From: Mytilus edulis
Lineage: Eukaryota; Mollusca; Bivalvia; Mytilida; Mytilidae
Length of the DNA: 64,000 nt
Assembly (NCBI RefSeq): GCF_963676685.1
Contig: NC_092353.1
Location: 12,053,734 to 12,117,733 of the forward strand
Direction: 5' to 3'
Shown here: piece after piece, positions 23,598 to 34,327 of the stretch
Layout of the letters: each line of letters opens with the position of its first letter
Numbering within the stretch: position 1 is the first letter of the stretch
Notes under the pieces: model-generated
The model's input: the letters and a program-made list of their open reading frames with translations, nothing else
Database searches by the model: none
Told to the model about the DNA's origin: nothing
Program-made: the position numbers and the translations under genes

Positions 23598-23935
23598 TGA
23601 TTGATTGATTGTTGGTTGCTTAACGTCCATAGGCAAATATTTCATGCATATTCAGAACGAGAACAAGTTCACAATAAATACAATAGGTAGGTTGATACAA
23701 TAGAGGCCATCTGGGATGATGGTCGGAGAAATTTGGACTGCCACTGGAAAATGAGGGTATATTGGATAGGGTCAGAAATCTTTCCTTGCAACAGGCCACC
23801 TACGGACCCCTTAAAGAGTTGTTGCAAGGGTTCTTAACGTGAAAAGAGCGTGGCACTCTCTTTACACGAGGCATCGGATTTAACGTCCACCTTCCGACCG
23901 GACGTGACTGCGAACTTGATACATCCAGCACAGTC
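23598..23935 (+). repeat. Dispersed repeat M7 (TTGCTTAACGTCC family)
   Basis: It opens with TGATTGATTGATTGTTGGTT and GCTTAACGTCCATAGG, then GAACGAGAACAAGTTCACAA, and ends with ATCGGATTTAACGTCCACC and TTCCGACCGGACGTGAC. A fragment in the other orientation occurs at 41640-41705. I recognise the type from bivalve sequences. Confidence 0.6.
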
Positions 23936-24399
23936 AAACGGACTGTTGATGAATCATTATCTTAACATTCCATAAATTTAATCAACGTTAAAAGTTTTAA
24001 CATATTACTCTTCAGGATAGGATTAAGTTACAGTTTTGTTGACTTCTAAAGCATTTGATTGGTGTAAATTTTTCGTGACAACATTTCCAAAATTAAAACC
24101 ATCATTGTTGAGCTTATTTCGTACATTGGAAACATTGTACAAGTAAGCAATATGATGTTTCTAGAAGAAAAGGGTTGAGGACCTCAGTGATTCTTTGTAT
24201 ACCTTTTTTAAAAGAAAATAAATCTTTCCATTGTAATATCCTTTTATGTTGAATAGTTAAGGTTTAATAGATATCAAATAATTGGAAGAACTTCATGGAA
24301 ACTATATCGATTACCTCTTGTTTTTTTATTTTGTTGCCATTTAATTCGGGACTTTTCATTTTGAATTTTCATTTGAGTTTTTTATTTTACTTTTTAAAG

Positions 24400-24489
24400 C
24401 ATGTCATAGTAGAAGCAGAAATGGGAATCAAAACTATCAAACGGTCACAAGTCAAGGACGTTGATTTGTTTGTATACCTACTGGACAAG
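24400..24489 (+). CDS. ApeC gene, first recognised exon
   Basis: It is bounded by ACTTTTTAAAG and GACAAG|GTATGG, in phase 0 at both ends, and encodes EMGIKTIKRSQVKDVDLFVY. The frame stays open upstream to an ATG at 24295 through a phenylalanine/leucine-rich stretch. That stretch reads like a polypyrimidine tract, so I prefer the acceptor, but a hydrophobic N-terminus starting at 24295 is possible. Confidence 0.55.
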
Positions 24490-27400
24490 GTATGGGAAGC
24501 GTTAAGTACAAACTGTATAATCAATTTTGAATGGGTTACTGCAATACTGAATGATTTTTTCGTAACTCTTTTGATAAATCCGGTTCATTGAAATTAATTA
24601 TAATATAAAAGAAATCTTACAACATGTCAAAATAAATACTGAACCAAATAAATGAAACAGTTACTGAAATCAAAATTAAGTTTAAAAAAAGGTATGCACA
24701 GTGTATTCAGTATATAAATAAGTGGAAAAGGTAATTGTTTCATACTTCCTTTCCATCTGAATAAAATATATCTCTATGAATTGTACCAAATATAAGCAGA
24801 TCATAGTTAATCACCATCAATGTAAATACATTACATTAAACTCAATGACGGTTATACCTATCATTTCATACGACGAATACTACAAGCAAATCATATGTTG
24901 CTTGAATTGTTAGTGGGCATTACGTCTGTGTTTGAAAGAGGTATTTATTGATAATGATAATGATAATGATGTGATTGTAATTTTACTTTAAAGATTTATA
25001 TGGTGTTTTTTTTATCGTTTTGGATCCTCAATGCTCTTCAACTTTGTACTTGTTTGGCTTTTCAACTGTTTTGATATAAGCGTCACTGATGAGCCTTGTG
25101 TAGACGAAACACACGTCTGGCGTACTAAATTATAATCCTGGTACCATTGATAAATATTTCAGTAGCCCTTATTCTATTATAAAAAAAAAGTTTTGGATTT
25201 TAAAATATTTAGGATTTTAAAATAGTTTGGTCACAAGCATCACTGGAGAAACATTTATTATGACAATGCGTGTATGGTGCATTGAATTGATAGTGTTAAT
25301 GTTGTTGTAAACTTAGTCTTATGAGTAAAAACAGACGTTTAGATTCTTTCCTACAAAATGGGTAAAACTATTTAAATGTCTTGTAGTTGTTTGTGATTGA
25401 ATCAAAATGAAATGTCTTTCAATTTATTTTCAGCATTGTCATTTATTCAAAATACACAATAAAAAAAAACCTATGAAATACATTTCGTGTTTTTTTTTTG
25501 TAGGTTCCAGAATCAATCATGGAAAAAGATTATACAAGGGTGGTTAAATTTGACGTTTTTGCAAGCAGTCCCTATTATAAAATTAGTCTTGGTAATGAAA
25601 CAGACACACTTATTGTCAGTCCCCCTGGTGGTCTCCTCTCGTAGTTTGACAGACTTAACAGAGTTGAACATAAAGTCAGAAAAACACAAACAGAATCAAG
25701 ATGAAAATATCATGAACAGTCTGACAAAATCGTTACCTTGTGAAATGCTGATAAACGGTTATTCCATAACAGTCAACCAATTCGTGATGGCGTCCGTAAA
25801 GTTTACGAAGGGATAAATTACACAAAATTTATCTTATTCTCACATACAGCTTGAGTGCCAAGACTTTTTGTATTAATATTTTGTTGGATGTCTTGTTGTT
25901 TATGAGCAGGTTCTTGTATCCATGTATAAATTTTGGTTTAAGGTTTTTTTTAGCAATAACTGAGAGTAACAGTTCGCAACCCTTCATTATCTACAAATAA
26001 TGAAAATGATTCCCTACTTAACTTAACTTTTTAGCATTTATAAGTAAACGAATAGCGTTTTTTCTTATATTCCATTGCTTTGTTTAGAGCTTACGCATAG
26101 TTATATTTAGACGTCTATAATACTTTTATTCAGGTAAACTCAGAATGGCCGAGAGGAACGTATGGTTTTGTACAGGTTAAAAAAGACAATTCCGAGATCT
26201 GTCCTAGAGGAGTCAGCAGAGAAGGATATGTGCAATGGGCTACTGAAAAAAGTAACTCAAAAAACAAGTTTTCGGATCAGAACCATTTTTTAGGTAATTT
26301 TTATTTTTAAGAAGGGTACATTCTTTAGAATTATCTTTTTCAAATGATTGAATCAGCTGTACTCAGGTTTGCATGTTTTATCTGTTCTGTTATAGGGGTT
26401 CTTGAATTTCCTCATATGCTTATAATTGAATAGACATTTTTCTTGGCATAATTGAGGCTGCACTTTATATGTTCTTTTTCAGTTATTGGTTGTTCTGTCG
26501 ATGATTAAACTCATCGTTTATACAAGGCTTTAGATATTGTACGCCGAATGGAAGTTACGTCTACATTAGACTCATCAATAACGTTCCAATCATCAAATGT
26601 CAAAAACCAAAATTAAGTACGAATGTGAATAGCATGTAGAACATAAAGTTCAAAAACGTGTTGCCCAATATTCTAAAATAAGCTCGTCCTTCATTAGAAT
26701 ATCGTCAATACTTAATTTATAATTATTTTAATTCATGTCAACACAAACATGCTGACTACTGACAACAACCCGATATGAATTTATAGTTGTCTTGTTTTGT
26801 ACATTACATCATATTATCCTTTGCCTTTTCCGATCAATGTTGTAACTGACAGTCTTTCTTAACACATTTATAATTCATTTCATCTTAATATCAAAATCAG
26901 AACTTAATGTTTTCAAGTTGAAGATTTTTCATTTGTAGGCCGTTCATATCTTGCATGCTTATGCTATTATTTATAGATTTAGGAAGATGTGGTATGAGTG
27001 GCAATGAAACAACTTTCCATACAAATCACAATTTGTAAAATTAAACCATTAAAGGTCAAAGTACGACCTTCAACACAGAGCCTTAGATCACACCGAACAG
27101 CAAGCTATAAAGGACCCATAAAAGACTAGAATAAAACCCTTCAAACTGGAAAACTAACGGCCTACTCTATTTTTAAAAGACGAGAAAAAAGAAAAACCAA
27201 ACGACAACCACTGAACATTAGATACCTGAATAAAAACAGGTGCTAACAAATGCAGCAGAATTAAACGTCTCAATAGGAGCCAACATTCAACCAAACCTGA
27301 AACAATAGTATTACATCACAAAATTGAGAGACACACTATTAAATAACAATTGAAATGGCTTAACTCAACCAAAAGACATATAAACAAAAACAAGTGAATA

Positions 27401-30400
27401 TACACTCAACGGATAAATTTGATCTTTGACGAAATGTGAATACAAAATTAATTAAAACAAAAATCGATGAGATGTAAAACAATATCTAATAGACAACAAT
27501 GTTTTGAGTGTGTTAAATTTATATAATTTACTCAGTTATTACATCTCCATTGTTATAATCGAGGTTTAAAACTGAACAAACTCTAACGGCATCCAATAAC
27601 ATAGAAATAAACGTAGATTTCAGTTAAAGAGACAGCAACCTTAATGACATGAATCATAAAATAAACATCAAATGCGACGGAAAAAACTGTTTTGCAAATA
27701 CTTGGGACAAAATAATATTGGAGAAACTGCGTGGTTTCCATTTTTGTTTATTAAAAATAAACCAAATTAATGTAGTCATGTAATTAATTAGAATTCAAGA
27801 CAGGTCATTGAATCATTTAGAATCGAAACCAAAGCACTTGACAAAAGTCTTATTTTCAATCTATATTAAATTCACAACTACAACCAGAAAATATTTATAT
27901 ACTATTTGAATAACAATGTACATCTATCGATTGGTGTTTATCCAATACGTATTGTACGGAAATATGTTCAAATGTTGTAACAGTATAACACAAGTAGGAT
28001 ATGATAACTTTTATGACTGACACTGCGGGAATAACAAAAACAAGTACTGAATGCTACCTTATATGACTGACACTGCGGGAATAACAAAAACAAGTACTAA
28101 ATGATACCTTTTATGACTGACACTGCGGGAATAACAAAAATAAGTACTGAATGCTACCTTTTGTAAATTTATTGTGAAAAAGTGTGACCAAATTAAATTT
28201 GTATGAAACTCGAAAGCTTTCCATACTGAAAATGTGCGCACGGTCAACGCTTTTACAAATTTACTAAAATTAATAACAGAAGCGTTCAAACCATATCATT
28301 ACATTATTTTTGCTAAGATAATAAGAACACAGTTTCAATCAAATCTTTCTTTTTTTTCATTTGCACTTTATTCTTGAAGCTCATGTCATAATTAATGTTA
28401 CATTTCATTTTCAAATGAGGATAAATTGTAGAATGACGCGAAATTTCTGTTAGCCAATCAAAAATTACGCATTTTAATGAAATATATATGTAATGCAATT
28501 ATTTGGTTTTTAGCTTATGTTTCGTATATCAATCATTCTACTAAAAATGATCACACCATAAATATAGACATATAATATAATCATAGCAAATTTTGAATGT
28601 ATGTTTAACCTGCAGGTTCTGAAAGCCGTCTGCTGCTAAAATTCTGTGGTAGATACGATGTTTCACCTACAAGGTATGAGCTAGAGTGGCCACGTGGTAA
28701 CTATTGTCTATTCAAACAAGGAGAATGTCCATCAGGTATGACGAATTGTTCAGAGCATTACGGAATTCCAATTAAGAAATATTTTTTTAGAATGAAAGGC
28801 AAAGACGAAATGAATACTTTTTAAAACATTAAATAATTCATTTCAGCAATTATTTTGAGGAAGGAGGATCCGGCCTTAGAATAATCAAATCGACTGTTTG
28901 TATTAAAAAAAATAGGAAAATGTGTATACTCTCTCTCCACTTAAGTTAGGCTCCGTGCTGAAGACCGTACTTTGGCCTATAATTGTTCACATTTAGACAA
29001 TATACGTATTGTGTCTTGAAATATGAAATTTATTTGTATGAGGCTTAGAAACGGGGGAAATGCGAGGTTCTACCGAGCATTTCCCCTGTTTCGTGCCGAA
29101 TACAAATAAATTTCATATTTCAAGACACTATACGTATATTGTTTTTATACTGAAATCGATAAAAAATTAAGAATTAAAAAAAAATATGTAACAAATATCG
29201 TTAATAAAAAAAGTGTTTGGAATTTCCCTCTTGGGGTACCATTTTGGGGTATTCCCTCTGACCGTAGTACAGAAGGTAGGACATTGACATTTTAAGGAAT
29301 TAGAAAGGGAAAATGAACTTAATTAATAACATTTAATAAACATGGTATATAAATTACCAATTTGAAGACATAACAAGTTTAAATTCATAAAGTTTGACCA
29401 TTGTTACTACACGTTGTCATGGTTGTGACGTGACGTTGTTGATGAAATACAGTAGTTCCGGTAAGAAGGCGGGGCTTATAGGTTAGTTGAGGTCATTGAC
29501 GTATAAAGCTAACGTTTATACTTATAGCTTTATCTGTATAGTAAAATAGCTGATTGCAGTTTAATTACTAATTATGACCTGGATGGAGAGTTGTAGCATT
29601 GGCACTCATTACACATCTTCTTAAGTCTATCGTCCAGTACCAACTTTATTGGTTTATAAACTTATATAACAAATGAGTGTAAAGGGGCATGCAAATTATC
29701 CTATTTTCAGATAAGCAGTCTTTTAAAGCTGACTAAGCGGTATGGGATCTGCTTATTGTTGAAGGCCGTACGGTGACCAATAGTTGTTAATTTCTGTGTC
29801 ATGTTGGTCTCTTGTGGACAGTTGTCTCGTTGGCAATCACATCTTTTTTGTATTTTATGTAAAGGATTTTATTATTCACTGGGTAAAAAGAAAGGGATGA
29901 AGCAGCAATAAATTTTATCAAATCGAATTATGTACGATTAATTAACAAAGACTTTACCCTGTCGAAATAGGTGTTAGGAAAAAATGGGTATCGAGAAAGA
30001 TTACATGTTTTTTAGACATTTATTTGTAAATACCAATTAAACATTTTGCTATAATTTAAAACAAAACATTGTGTATAAAGATAGGGAGATGTGGTATGAT
30101 TGCCAATGATACAACTCAGTGTTTTTAAATTTAAAAGCACCTCTTTTTGAATAGAAGTGTTATCTGCCTGGAAACGTTTCAAGGGCATTTTTCATCCCGT
30201 TAAACATGTTAAATTCATTCATGTAAGAAAAGAATGTATTTGGTTCAATCCGTTCATCAAAGTTGACAGAACGAGTTTTTACAGATCTTAATACATGAAA
30301 GGCATACGGTTCATCAATGGTATTGTAGATGATAAAGGCGCATTTTGTCTCATGACGCTTTTTACAAAACATATAACCTGAATGTTACTTTTTTGAGACA

Positions 30401-33400
30401 TTCTATCTATTAAACTTGCTATACCACGTGACTTGAAAGGTTTGTTATTACAACAACACATGTCACCTAACAGCAACTCGTTTATGAGAATGAGAATAAA
30501 AAATGCCAATCAGTAAATTATTTGCTGAAGATGTATATCCTCTTTTAATTGATCGGGGAAGTGTTTCTCCTATTTCTCAACAAAGGTGGGAAGAAAGTTT
30601 AAATATAAAAATTGGTGACGAAAAGAGGGAAAATATTTAATCACTAGCTTTTAAATGTACTATTGAAAGAAAACTACAAGCTTTCCAATGTAAAATGTTA
30701 AACAGAATAGTCTGAATAGGAGGGAGGGATTCATGGAAGTTATTTAATTAAATCTATTTTTGATATAATCATATATATTTAATGTATTCCAAAGTATCCC
30801 TAAGATGTATCATATACTGAATATTCACACCATTTCCTTGTAAATTTTTACTATTACTTATTCCTAAAATATCAATAGTATAACAATGCCATAAATATCA
30901 TGTATGTATTGTAAAAATGTATGTATTCACTATAGTTTGAACACCAAAAAGATCAATAATTTTTAAAATAAAAACTACAGGTATCCATCAAAGTTCAAAA
31001 GAATGATTGTATGCAATTATAGGCAATTGCAAACGACTTCAGCAATAAAACGCCATACAATAAAATCGGCTATCTAAGGCCCCGTCTTGAAAGTATGAAA
31101 CAAATTCAATTGAGAAAAAACCAAACAGCATGATTTTAATAAACATAATCATTCATAAAAACACATATTACAGACATGAACTAACAACAACCACGATAGT
31201 AAATTGGCATTGGACAGACACTTTTGAAATATGACGCGGGCAAACATGTTTGAAGACGTCCTGTGTTTTGTGGCATAGTATTTCTATCTCTCAAAGGGTA
31301 TCAAAATCAAACAAAAAAACATTTTGCCTTAAAAAGTCAACCCCGCCACATTATTTATGTATGTGCCTGTCCAAAGTAAGGAGCCTGTAATTCAGTGGTT
31401 GTCGTTTGTTTATGTGTTACATATTTGTTTTTCATTCATTTTTTATATACAGGAGGCCGTTAGTTTTCTCGTTTGAATTGTTTTACGTTGTCTTATCGGG
31501 GCCTTGTATAGCTGACTATGCGGTATGGGATTTGCTCATTGTTGAAGGCCGTACGGTGACCTATAGTTGTTAATGTCTGTGTCATTGTGGTCTTTTGTGG
31601 ACAGTTGTCTCATTGGCAATGATACCACATCTTTTTTTTTATAATGATAACTGTTTTCACAAAAAATTCCGAGTATAATGGCGTCTGTAATTCAGTGGTT
31701 GTCGTTTGTTTATGTGTTACATATTTGTTTTTCGTTCATTTTTTTTTATATAAATAAGGCCGTTAGTTTTCTCGTTTGAATTGTTTTACGTTGTCTTATG
31801 GGGCCTTGTATAGCTGACTATCCGGTATGGGCTTTGCTCATTGTTGAAGGCCGTACGGTGACCTATATTTGTTAATGTCTGTGTCATTCTGGTCTTTTGT
31901 GGATAGTTGTCTCATTGGCAATCATACCACATCTTCTTCTTTTTAAATTTATTAATACATTATATATGGATATAAAGAAATCTGATGTACAGTAGTTGTC
32001 GTTTGTTTGTGTAATATATACGTGTTTCTCGTTTCTCGTTTTGTTTATATAGATTAGACCGTTGGTTTTCCCGTTTGAATGGTTTTACACTAGTAATTTT
32101 GGGGCCCTTTATAGCTTGTTGTTCGGTGTGAGCCAAGGCTCCGTGTTGAAGGCCGTACTTTAACCTATAATGGTTTACTTTTTAAATTGTTATTTGTATG
32201 GAGAGTTGTCTCATTGGCACTCACACCACATCTTCATATATCTATATAGTCATAAAATTTCTTAAAATATTTGAGCAAAACCACATTTTAATTAATTCAA
32301 TGCTATCAACTATAAGTACGTTTAAATGAACAATGGAATAGCAAACATCAAATTTCCTCACAAATCTTTTTTTCTTTTAATCAATTTTGTTAACAATGTT
32401 GTAGCCTTTTTCTGTTCGATCAAAGAATTGAATGTATTCCTTCTATATATTAGTTGCCATGTTTTTCAGTGAAGATGTTGCGAATTCTTGTAGAATACTT
32501 TATTACATTCAGATTTTGATATTAAACTAAATTGTGATATGAATATCAGACTGTCCTCTGTGTATACAATAAATTACTTATTTTTATTTAGATGTTCGTT
32601 TATGAGATTCCTACTTTTTAGGGTTTGGTGAAGGGTCTGTGACTTGGGCTCTAGACTCCACTCGTGAGTCATTCACCGGTTCCTACTACCCTGATGGGAT
32701 ATATTCCTCTCCAGATGTAACAATGTTCTTCTGCTGCAGGTAACTAAGTTATCAGAAGGTTTATGGTGCAGTTGTTTTCTTTTTTTTTTAACTTGAATTT
32801 ACTGTCAAAAGATATTTTCCTCTATTCTTTTATTGCTATTTTAAGAATATAACTCCTTATATACATGGCTTTATAATCATTCACATGATTATAAAGCCAT
32901 GTATAATCATGTAAATGATTATACATGGCTTGCCTAGCATTAAATTTAATACAATTGCCATCGGACTTCATATAATTTAGTATCAATAAAGTATGAAGAC
33001 ATGAGTTTTTTTAACTTTGAAATTACTGAATATTCAAGTCCTTGATTTACACTTTATAACTAAAGTTTCAACTCTCCCAGGTAAAGTTGGCTTTAGATGA
33101 ATTTGACCATTTAATTTAAGTATTTTTGACAAATAGCTCTTCAACGATTTTTTTTATTTTTTTTGGATTTCCAATGTTTGGCTTTGTGCGTTCCTGATGA
33201 AGGTAAATCCAGAAAAGCGCGTCGGACGCAATAAATTATTAAACGTGTTGTCTTCCATTTTTTATAGTTTCAATTCGTCCTGTTTATTAACATCATGAAA
33301 AGTCTCTTACTGAGATATATCGGGATTACATAAATTACTGTATATGCTAATGCATTTGCACACAGAAAATCAGTCAATACAATTAGGATGTTAGTTGTGA

Positions 33401-34239
33401 CTGAGGGATGTGATATCTTAGTTTGGGGACAATTCCATGCACTATTCCTATCATATGTATTTGATAAAGACAACCGTAGTATAACACTGTTTTGTTTAAT
33501 CATCATAAATTGACATATCTGGGTTAATTAAATTGATGACATGAACATTTTCCCCATCACAGACAAAAAAAGGAGTGAATGATTCTCAGTGCAAATGTTT
33601 AGTTTTTATAAACGGGACATCCTATCGATACTTTTAAAAAACATCAGATGTGGAACTGTTAATTTTCCTTTTTGTAAAACATCAGAAGTGGAACGGTTAG
33701 TTTTCCTTTTATAATGAGTTATCCGTGTGGTTTTTTTTTTCTTAGTAGAAACACGACTAAAATGGATATTTTTTCTATGTTGTATTGTTAGAATCGTAAT
33801 TTTGTAATGCTAAATGGTCGGACTTTGACAAAACTGTATTATATAAAAGTTGATATATAGTATATACAAACACTAGTTATACCTGACTTTACAGAGAGAC
33901 TGTAACAAACAACCAATCGTGATAAAGGTTATTCCGTGTTGGAAATAGAAAAGAAAAAATGTAATGATTTATTTTTGTAATTTCAGAAATGACAGTGACG
34001 TAAACCAGTCAATTTTCCTTCCAAAAGACAGACCTTTTCATTTACTACGTAACGACGGCTCCACGGAATGCCAACAAGTGTCCGGTATGACGTCACAAAA
34101 AGAGTACATAACATGGGACACAAATAATTTGGTGAAACCGTATACAAGTAGTAACCAGTATTTGAAAGGTGCACACCCTAAAGTAGATCAGACCGATGAC
34201 AGGGATATTACTATGCACTTTTGTTATTATTCTGTGTAA
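24400..34239 (+). CDS. Apextrin-like protein with C-terminal ApeC domain (5' end not found)
   Basis: Six exons join with matching phases: 24400-24489, 25504-25591, 26144-26293, 28616-28735, 32622-32739 and 33987-34239. They give 272 codons in one frame plus a stop, and all introns are GT-AG. From residue 60 the protein is an ApeC (apextrin C-terminal) domain: EWPRGTYGF 60-68, a second WPRGNYC at 134-140, FFCCRND at 185-191, then WDTN and a terminal FCYYSV. The tryptophan, paired cysteines and FCYY ending are hallmarks of the family. In amphioxus, apextrin-like proteins bind bacterial peptidoglycan, so a secreted or intracellular recognition role is likely but inferred. Residues 1-59 match no domain I recognise; a MACPF domain was not seen. 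The signal peptide and first exon must lie upstream, perhaps beyond the LINE at 18.8-22.6 kb. Gene A (-) converges on it 2.5 kb downstream. Confidence 0.85.
25015..25155 (+). repeat. Hammerhead-bearing dispersed repeat M6
   Basis: The block runs from GGATCCTCAATGCTCTTCAA through TTTGGCTTTTCAACTG to GTCTGGCGTACTAAATTATA and TCCTGGTACC. Relatives lie at 33160-33240, 42208-42278 (truncated) and 53810-53940. I recall the family as very frequent in mussel sequences. It sits in the intron between ApeC exons 1 and 2. Confidence 0.75.
25080..25123 (+). ncRNA. Candidate type-I hammerhead ribozyme
   Basis: The order of elements is exactly that of a hammerhead: stem I 5' strand GCGTCA (25080-25085), CTGATGA (25086-25092), stem II G(C)C-TTGTGTA-GAC, then GAAAC (25106-25110), a minimal stem III with loop ACAC, GTC (25115-25117) and stem I 3' strand TGGCGT (25118-25123). 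Stem I pairs at all six positions, two of them G-U. Stem II has one C-A mismatch. Cleavage would follow C25117. The very short stem III is typical of metazoan retrozyme and PLE hammerheads, which are thought to act as dimers. Confidence 0.7.
25504..25591 (+). CDS. ApeC gene exon 2
   Basis: A strong acceptor (T-run then GTAG) precedes GTTCCAGAATC, and the donor is CTTG|GTAATG (phase 0 in, phase 1 out). It encodes ESIMEKDYTRVVKFDVFASS followed by PYYKISL. The longer frame at 25487-25816 is in another frame and is a shadow. Confidence 0.65.
25755..25816 (-). pseudogene. Small Penelope-like RT fragment
   Basis: ACGGTTATTCCATAACAGTC and CGTGATGGCGTCCGTAAAGT match the block at 3664-3722, which encodes RKFYGRHHELVDRYGITVS on the minus strand. 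It lies in an ApeC intron. Confidence 0.7.
26144..26293 (+). CDS. ApeC gene exon 3, start of ApeC domain
   Basis: I chose acceptor ACTCAG|AATGG (phase 1) over ATTCAG|GTAAAC ten bases upstream. It is phase-compatible with exon 2 and gives LEWPRGTYG, matching the LEWPRGNY of exon 4. It encodes FVQVKKDNSEICPRGVSREG and ends TTTTTAG|GTAATT (phase 1). Confidence 0.8.
   Translation, partial: NGREERMVLYRLKKTIPRSVLEESAEKDMCNGLLKKVTQKTSFRIRTIF
26985..27190 (+). repeat. M1 repeat copy in ApeC intron
   Basis: It contains GATGTGGTATGAGTGGCAAT, AAAGTACGACCTTCAACACA, CACACCGAACAGCAAGCTAT and AACTAACGGCCTACTC in the family order. The 1.4 kb that follows shows no exon. Confidence 0.75.
28012..28163. repeat. 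50-bp tandem repeat, three copies
   Basis: TGACTGACACTGCGGGAATA starts copies at 28014, 28064 and 28114 with an exact period of 50 bp. Each ends in AAGTACTGAATGCTACC or a variant. It lies in the ApeC intron. Confidence 0.9.
28170..28500 (-). repeat. Dispersed repeat, inverted relative to 34430-34690
   Basis: Reading the minus strand, GATTGGCTAACAGAAATTTC, AAATGAAAATGAAACATT-like text, AAGATTTGATTGAAACTGTG and GACCGTGCGCACATTTTC parallel blocks at 34437-34670. Both copies flank or lie in the ApeC gene. Confidence 0.5.
28616..28735 (+). CDS. ApeC gene exon 4
   Basis: It runs from CTGCAG|GTTCTG to TCAG|GTATGA, 120 nt, phase 1 at both ends. It encodes SESRLLLKFCGRYDVSPTRY then ELEWPRGNYCLFKQGECPSG. 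Confidence 0.87.
28998..29141. mobile_element. Long foldback hairpin element (144 bp)
   Basis: CAATATACGTATTGTGTCTT at the left and AAGACACTATACGTATATTG at the right pair. So do AAATATGAAATTTATTTGTA with its complement and GGGGAAATGC with GCATTTCCCC. The arms are about 60 bp long, with a loop near GAGGTTCTACCGA. It may be a MITE or an element of a structured transcript. Confidence 0.85.
29740..29860 (-). repeat. M1 repeat fragment
   Basis: CGGTATGGGATCTGCTTATT, GTTGAAGGCCGTACGGTGAC and GGACAGTTGTCTCGTTGGCA match the full minus-orientation copies at 31340 and 40312. Shorter scraps lie at 28935-28995, 29570-29630 and, in plus orientation, 30088-30115. Confidence 0.65.
30503..30718 (+). pseudogene. 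LINE ORF2 C-terminal fragment
   Basis: ATG 30503 opens LFAEDVYPLLIDRGSVSPIS then QQRWEESLNIKIGDEKRENI. After one in-frame stop it continues SLAFKCTIERKLQAFQCKML NRI. The W...IY.LAFKCT...LQ.FQ..ML.RI pattern is the usual C-terminus of L1/Tx1-like LINE proteins. A homologous region near 22100 of the LINE above (MFRWKLIHYILPCND) supports this. The overlapping minus-strand frames at 30160-30509 are unassigned. Confidence 0.6.
31340..31637 (-). repeat. M1 repeat, complete copy
   Basis: It starts CCCCGCCACATTATTTATG, continues CAGTGGTTGTCGTTTGTTTA, CCGTTAGTTTTCTCGTTTGA and GAAGGCCGTACGGTGACC, and ends GGCAATGATACCACATC plus a T run. The terminal T run in this orientation suggests a poly-T/A-tailed element or a MITE. 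No coding capacity is present. Confidence 0.8.
31683..31944 (-). repeat. M1 repeat, second adjacent copy
   Basis: It is nearly identical to the copy at 31340 from GTCTGTAATTCAGTGGTTGT onward and lies 45 bp after it in the same orientation. This suggests tandem insertion or local duplication. Confidence 0.8.
31985..32245 (-). repeat. M1 repeat, diverged third copy
   Basis: GTAGTTGTCGTTTGTTTGTG, ACCGTTGGTTTTCCCGTTTG, CGGTGTGAGCCAAGGCTCCG and GGCACTCACACCACATC place it in the sub-type seen at 992 and 26985, in opposite orientation. Confidence 0.75.
32622..32739 (+). CDS. ApeC gene exon 5
   Basis: It runs from TTTTTAG|GGTTTG to TGCAG|GTAACT, 118 nt, phase 1 in and phase 2 out. It encodes FGEGSVTWALDSTRESFTGS then YYPDGIYSSPDVTMFFCCR. 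The paired cysteines are typical of ApeC. Confidence 0.88.
32860..32905. repeat. Perfect 21-bp hairpin with 4-bp loop
   Basis: TATACATGGCTTTATAATCA(T) at 32860-32880 is exactly complementary to 32885-32905, around the loop TCAC. A third partial arm (ATGATTATACATGGC) follows at 32914-32929. It lies 120 bp downstream of ApeC exon 5, in the intron. Confidence 0.9.
33160..33240 (+). repeat. Hammerhead-like repeat, decayed copy
   Basis: GCGTTC-CTGATGA-AGGTAAATCCA-GAAA-AGCGC-GTC-GGACGC at 33188-33229 keeps the order of hammerhead parts. Stem I (TGCGTTC with GGACGCA) pairs fully. The stem II closing pair is A-A and position 15.2 is A, so activity is doubtful. Confidence 0.55.
33987..34239 (+). CDS. 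ApeC gene terminal exon
   Basis: Acceptor ATTTCAG|AAATGA in phase 2 completes the arginine of FCCR. It encodes NDSDVNQSIFLPKDRPFHLL, then CQQVSGM, EYITWDTN and the terminal HFCYYSV, followed by TAA. The ATG-initiated frame at 33964 is the same frame extended into the intron. Confidence 0.92.
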
Positions 34240-34327
34240 CCATTTGAGCTGAGGCATTTTGAAATTGTAGAATCTAAAATATAATAGACTTAGCATAGTT
34301 TTTTTGTTGTGGTCGTGCTTAACTATT

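Noticed and set aside
24295-24399. Hydrophobic N-terminal extension of the first ApeC exon
   Set aside because: The stretch looks like a polypyrimidine tract before a good acceptor. Kept only as an alternative start.
28012-28163. CRISPR-like array
   Set aside because: The 50-bp units are contiguous with no unique spacers. It is a simple tandem repeat in animal DNA.
30160-30509. Two overlapping minus-strand frames
   Set aside because: No recognisable domain, and the adjoining plus strand is a LINE fragment. Coding status cannot be supported.
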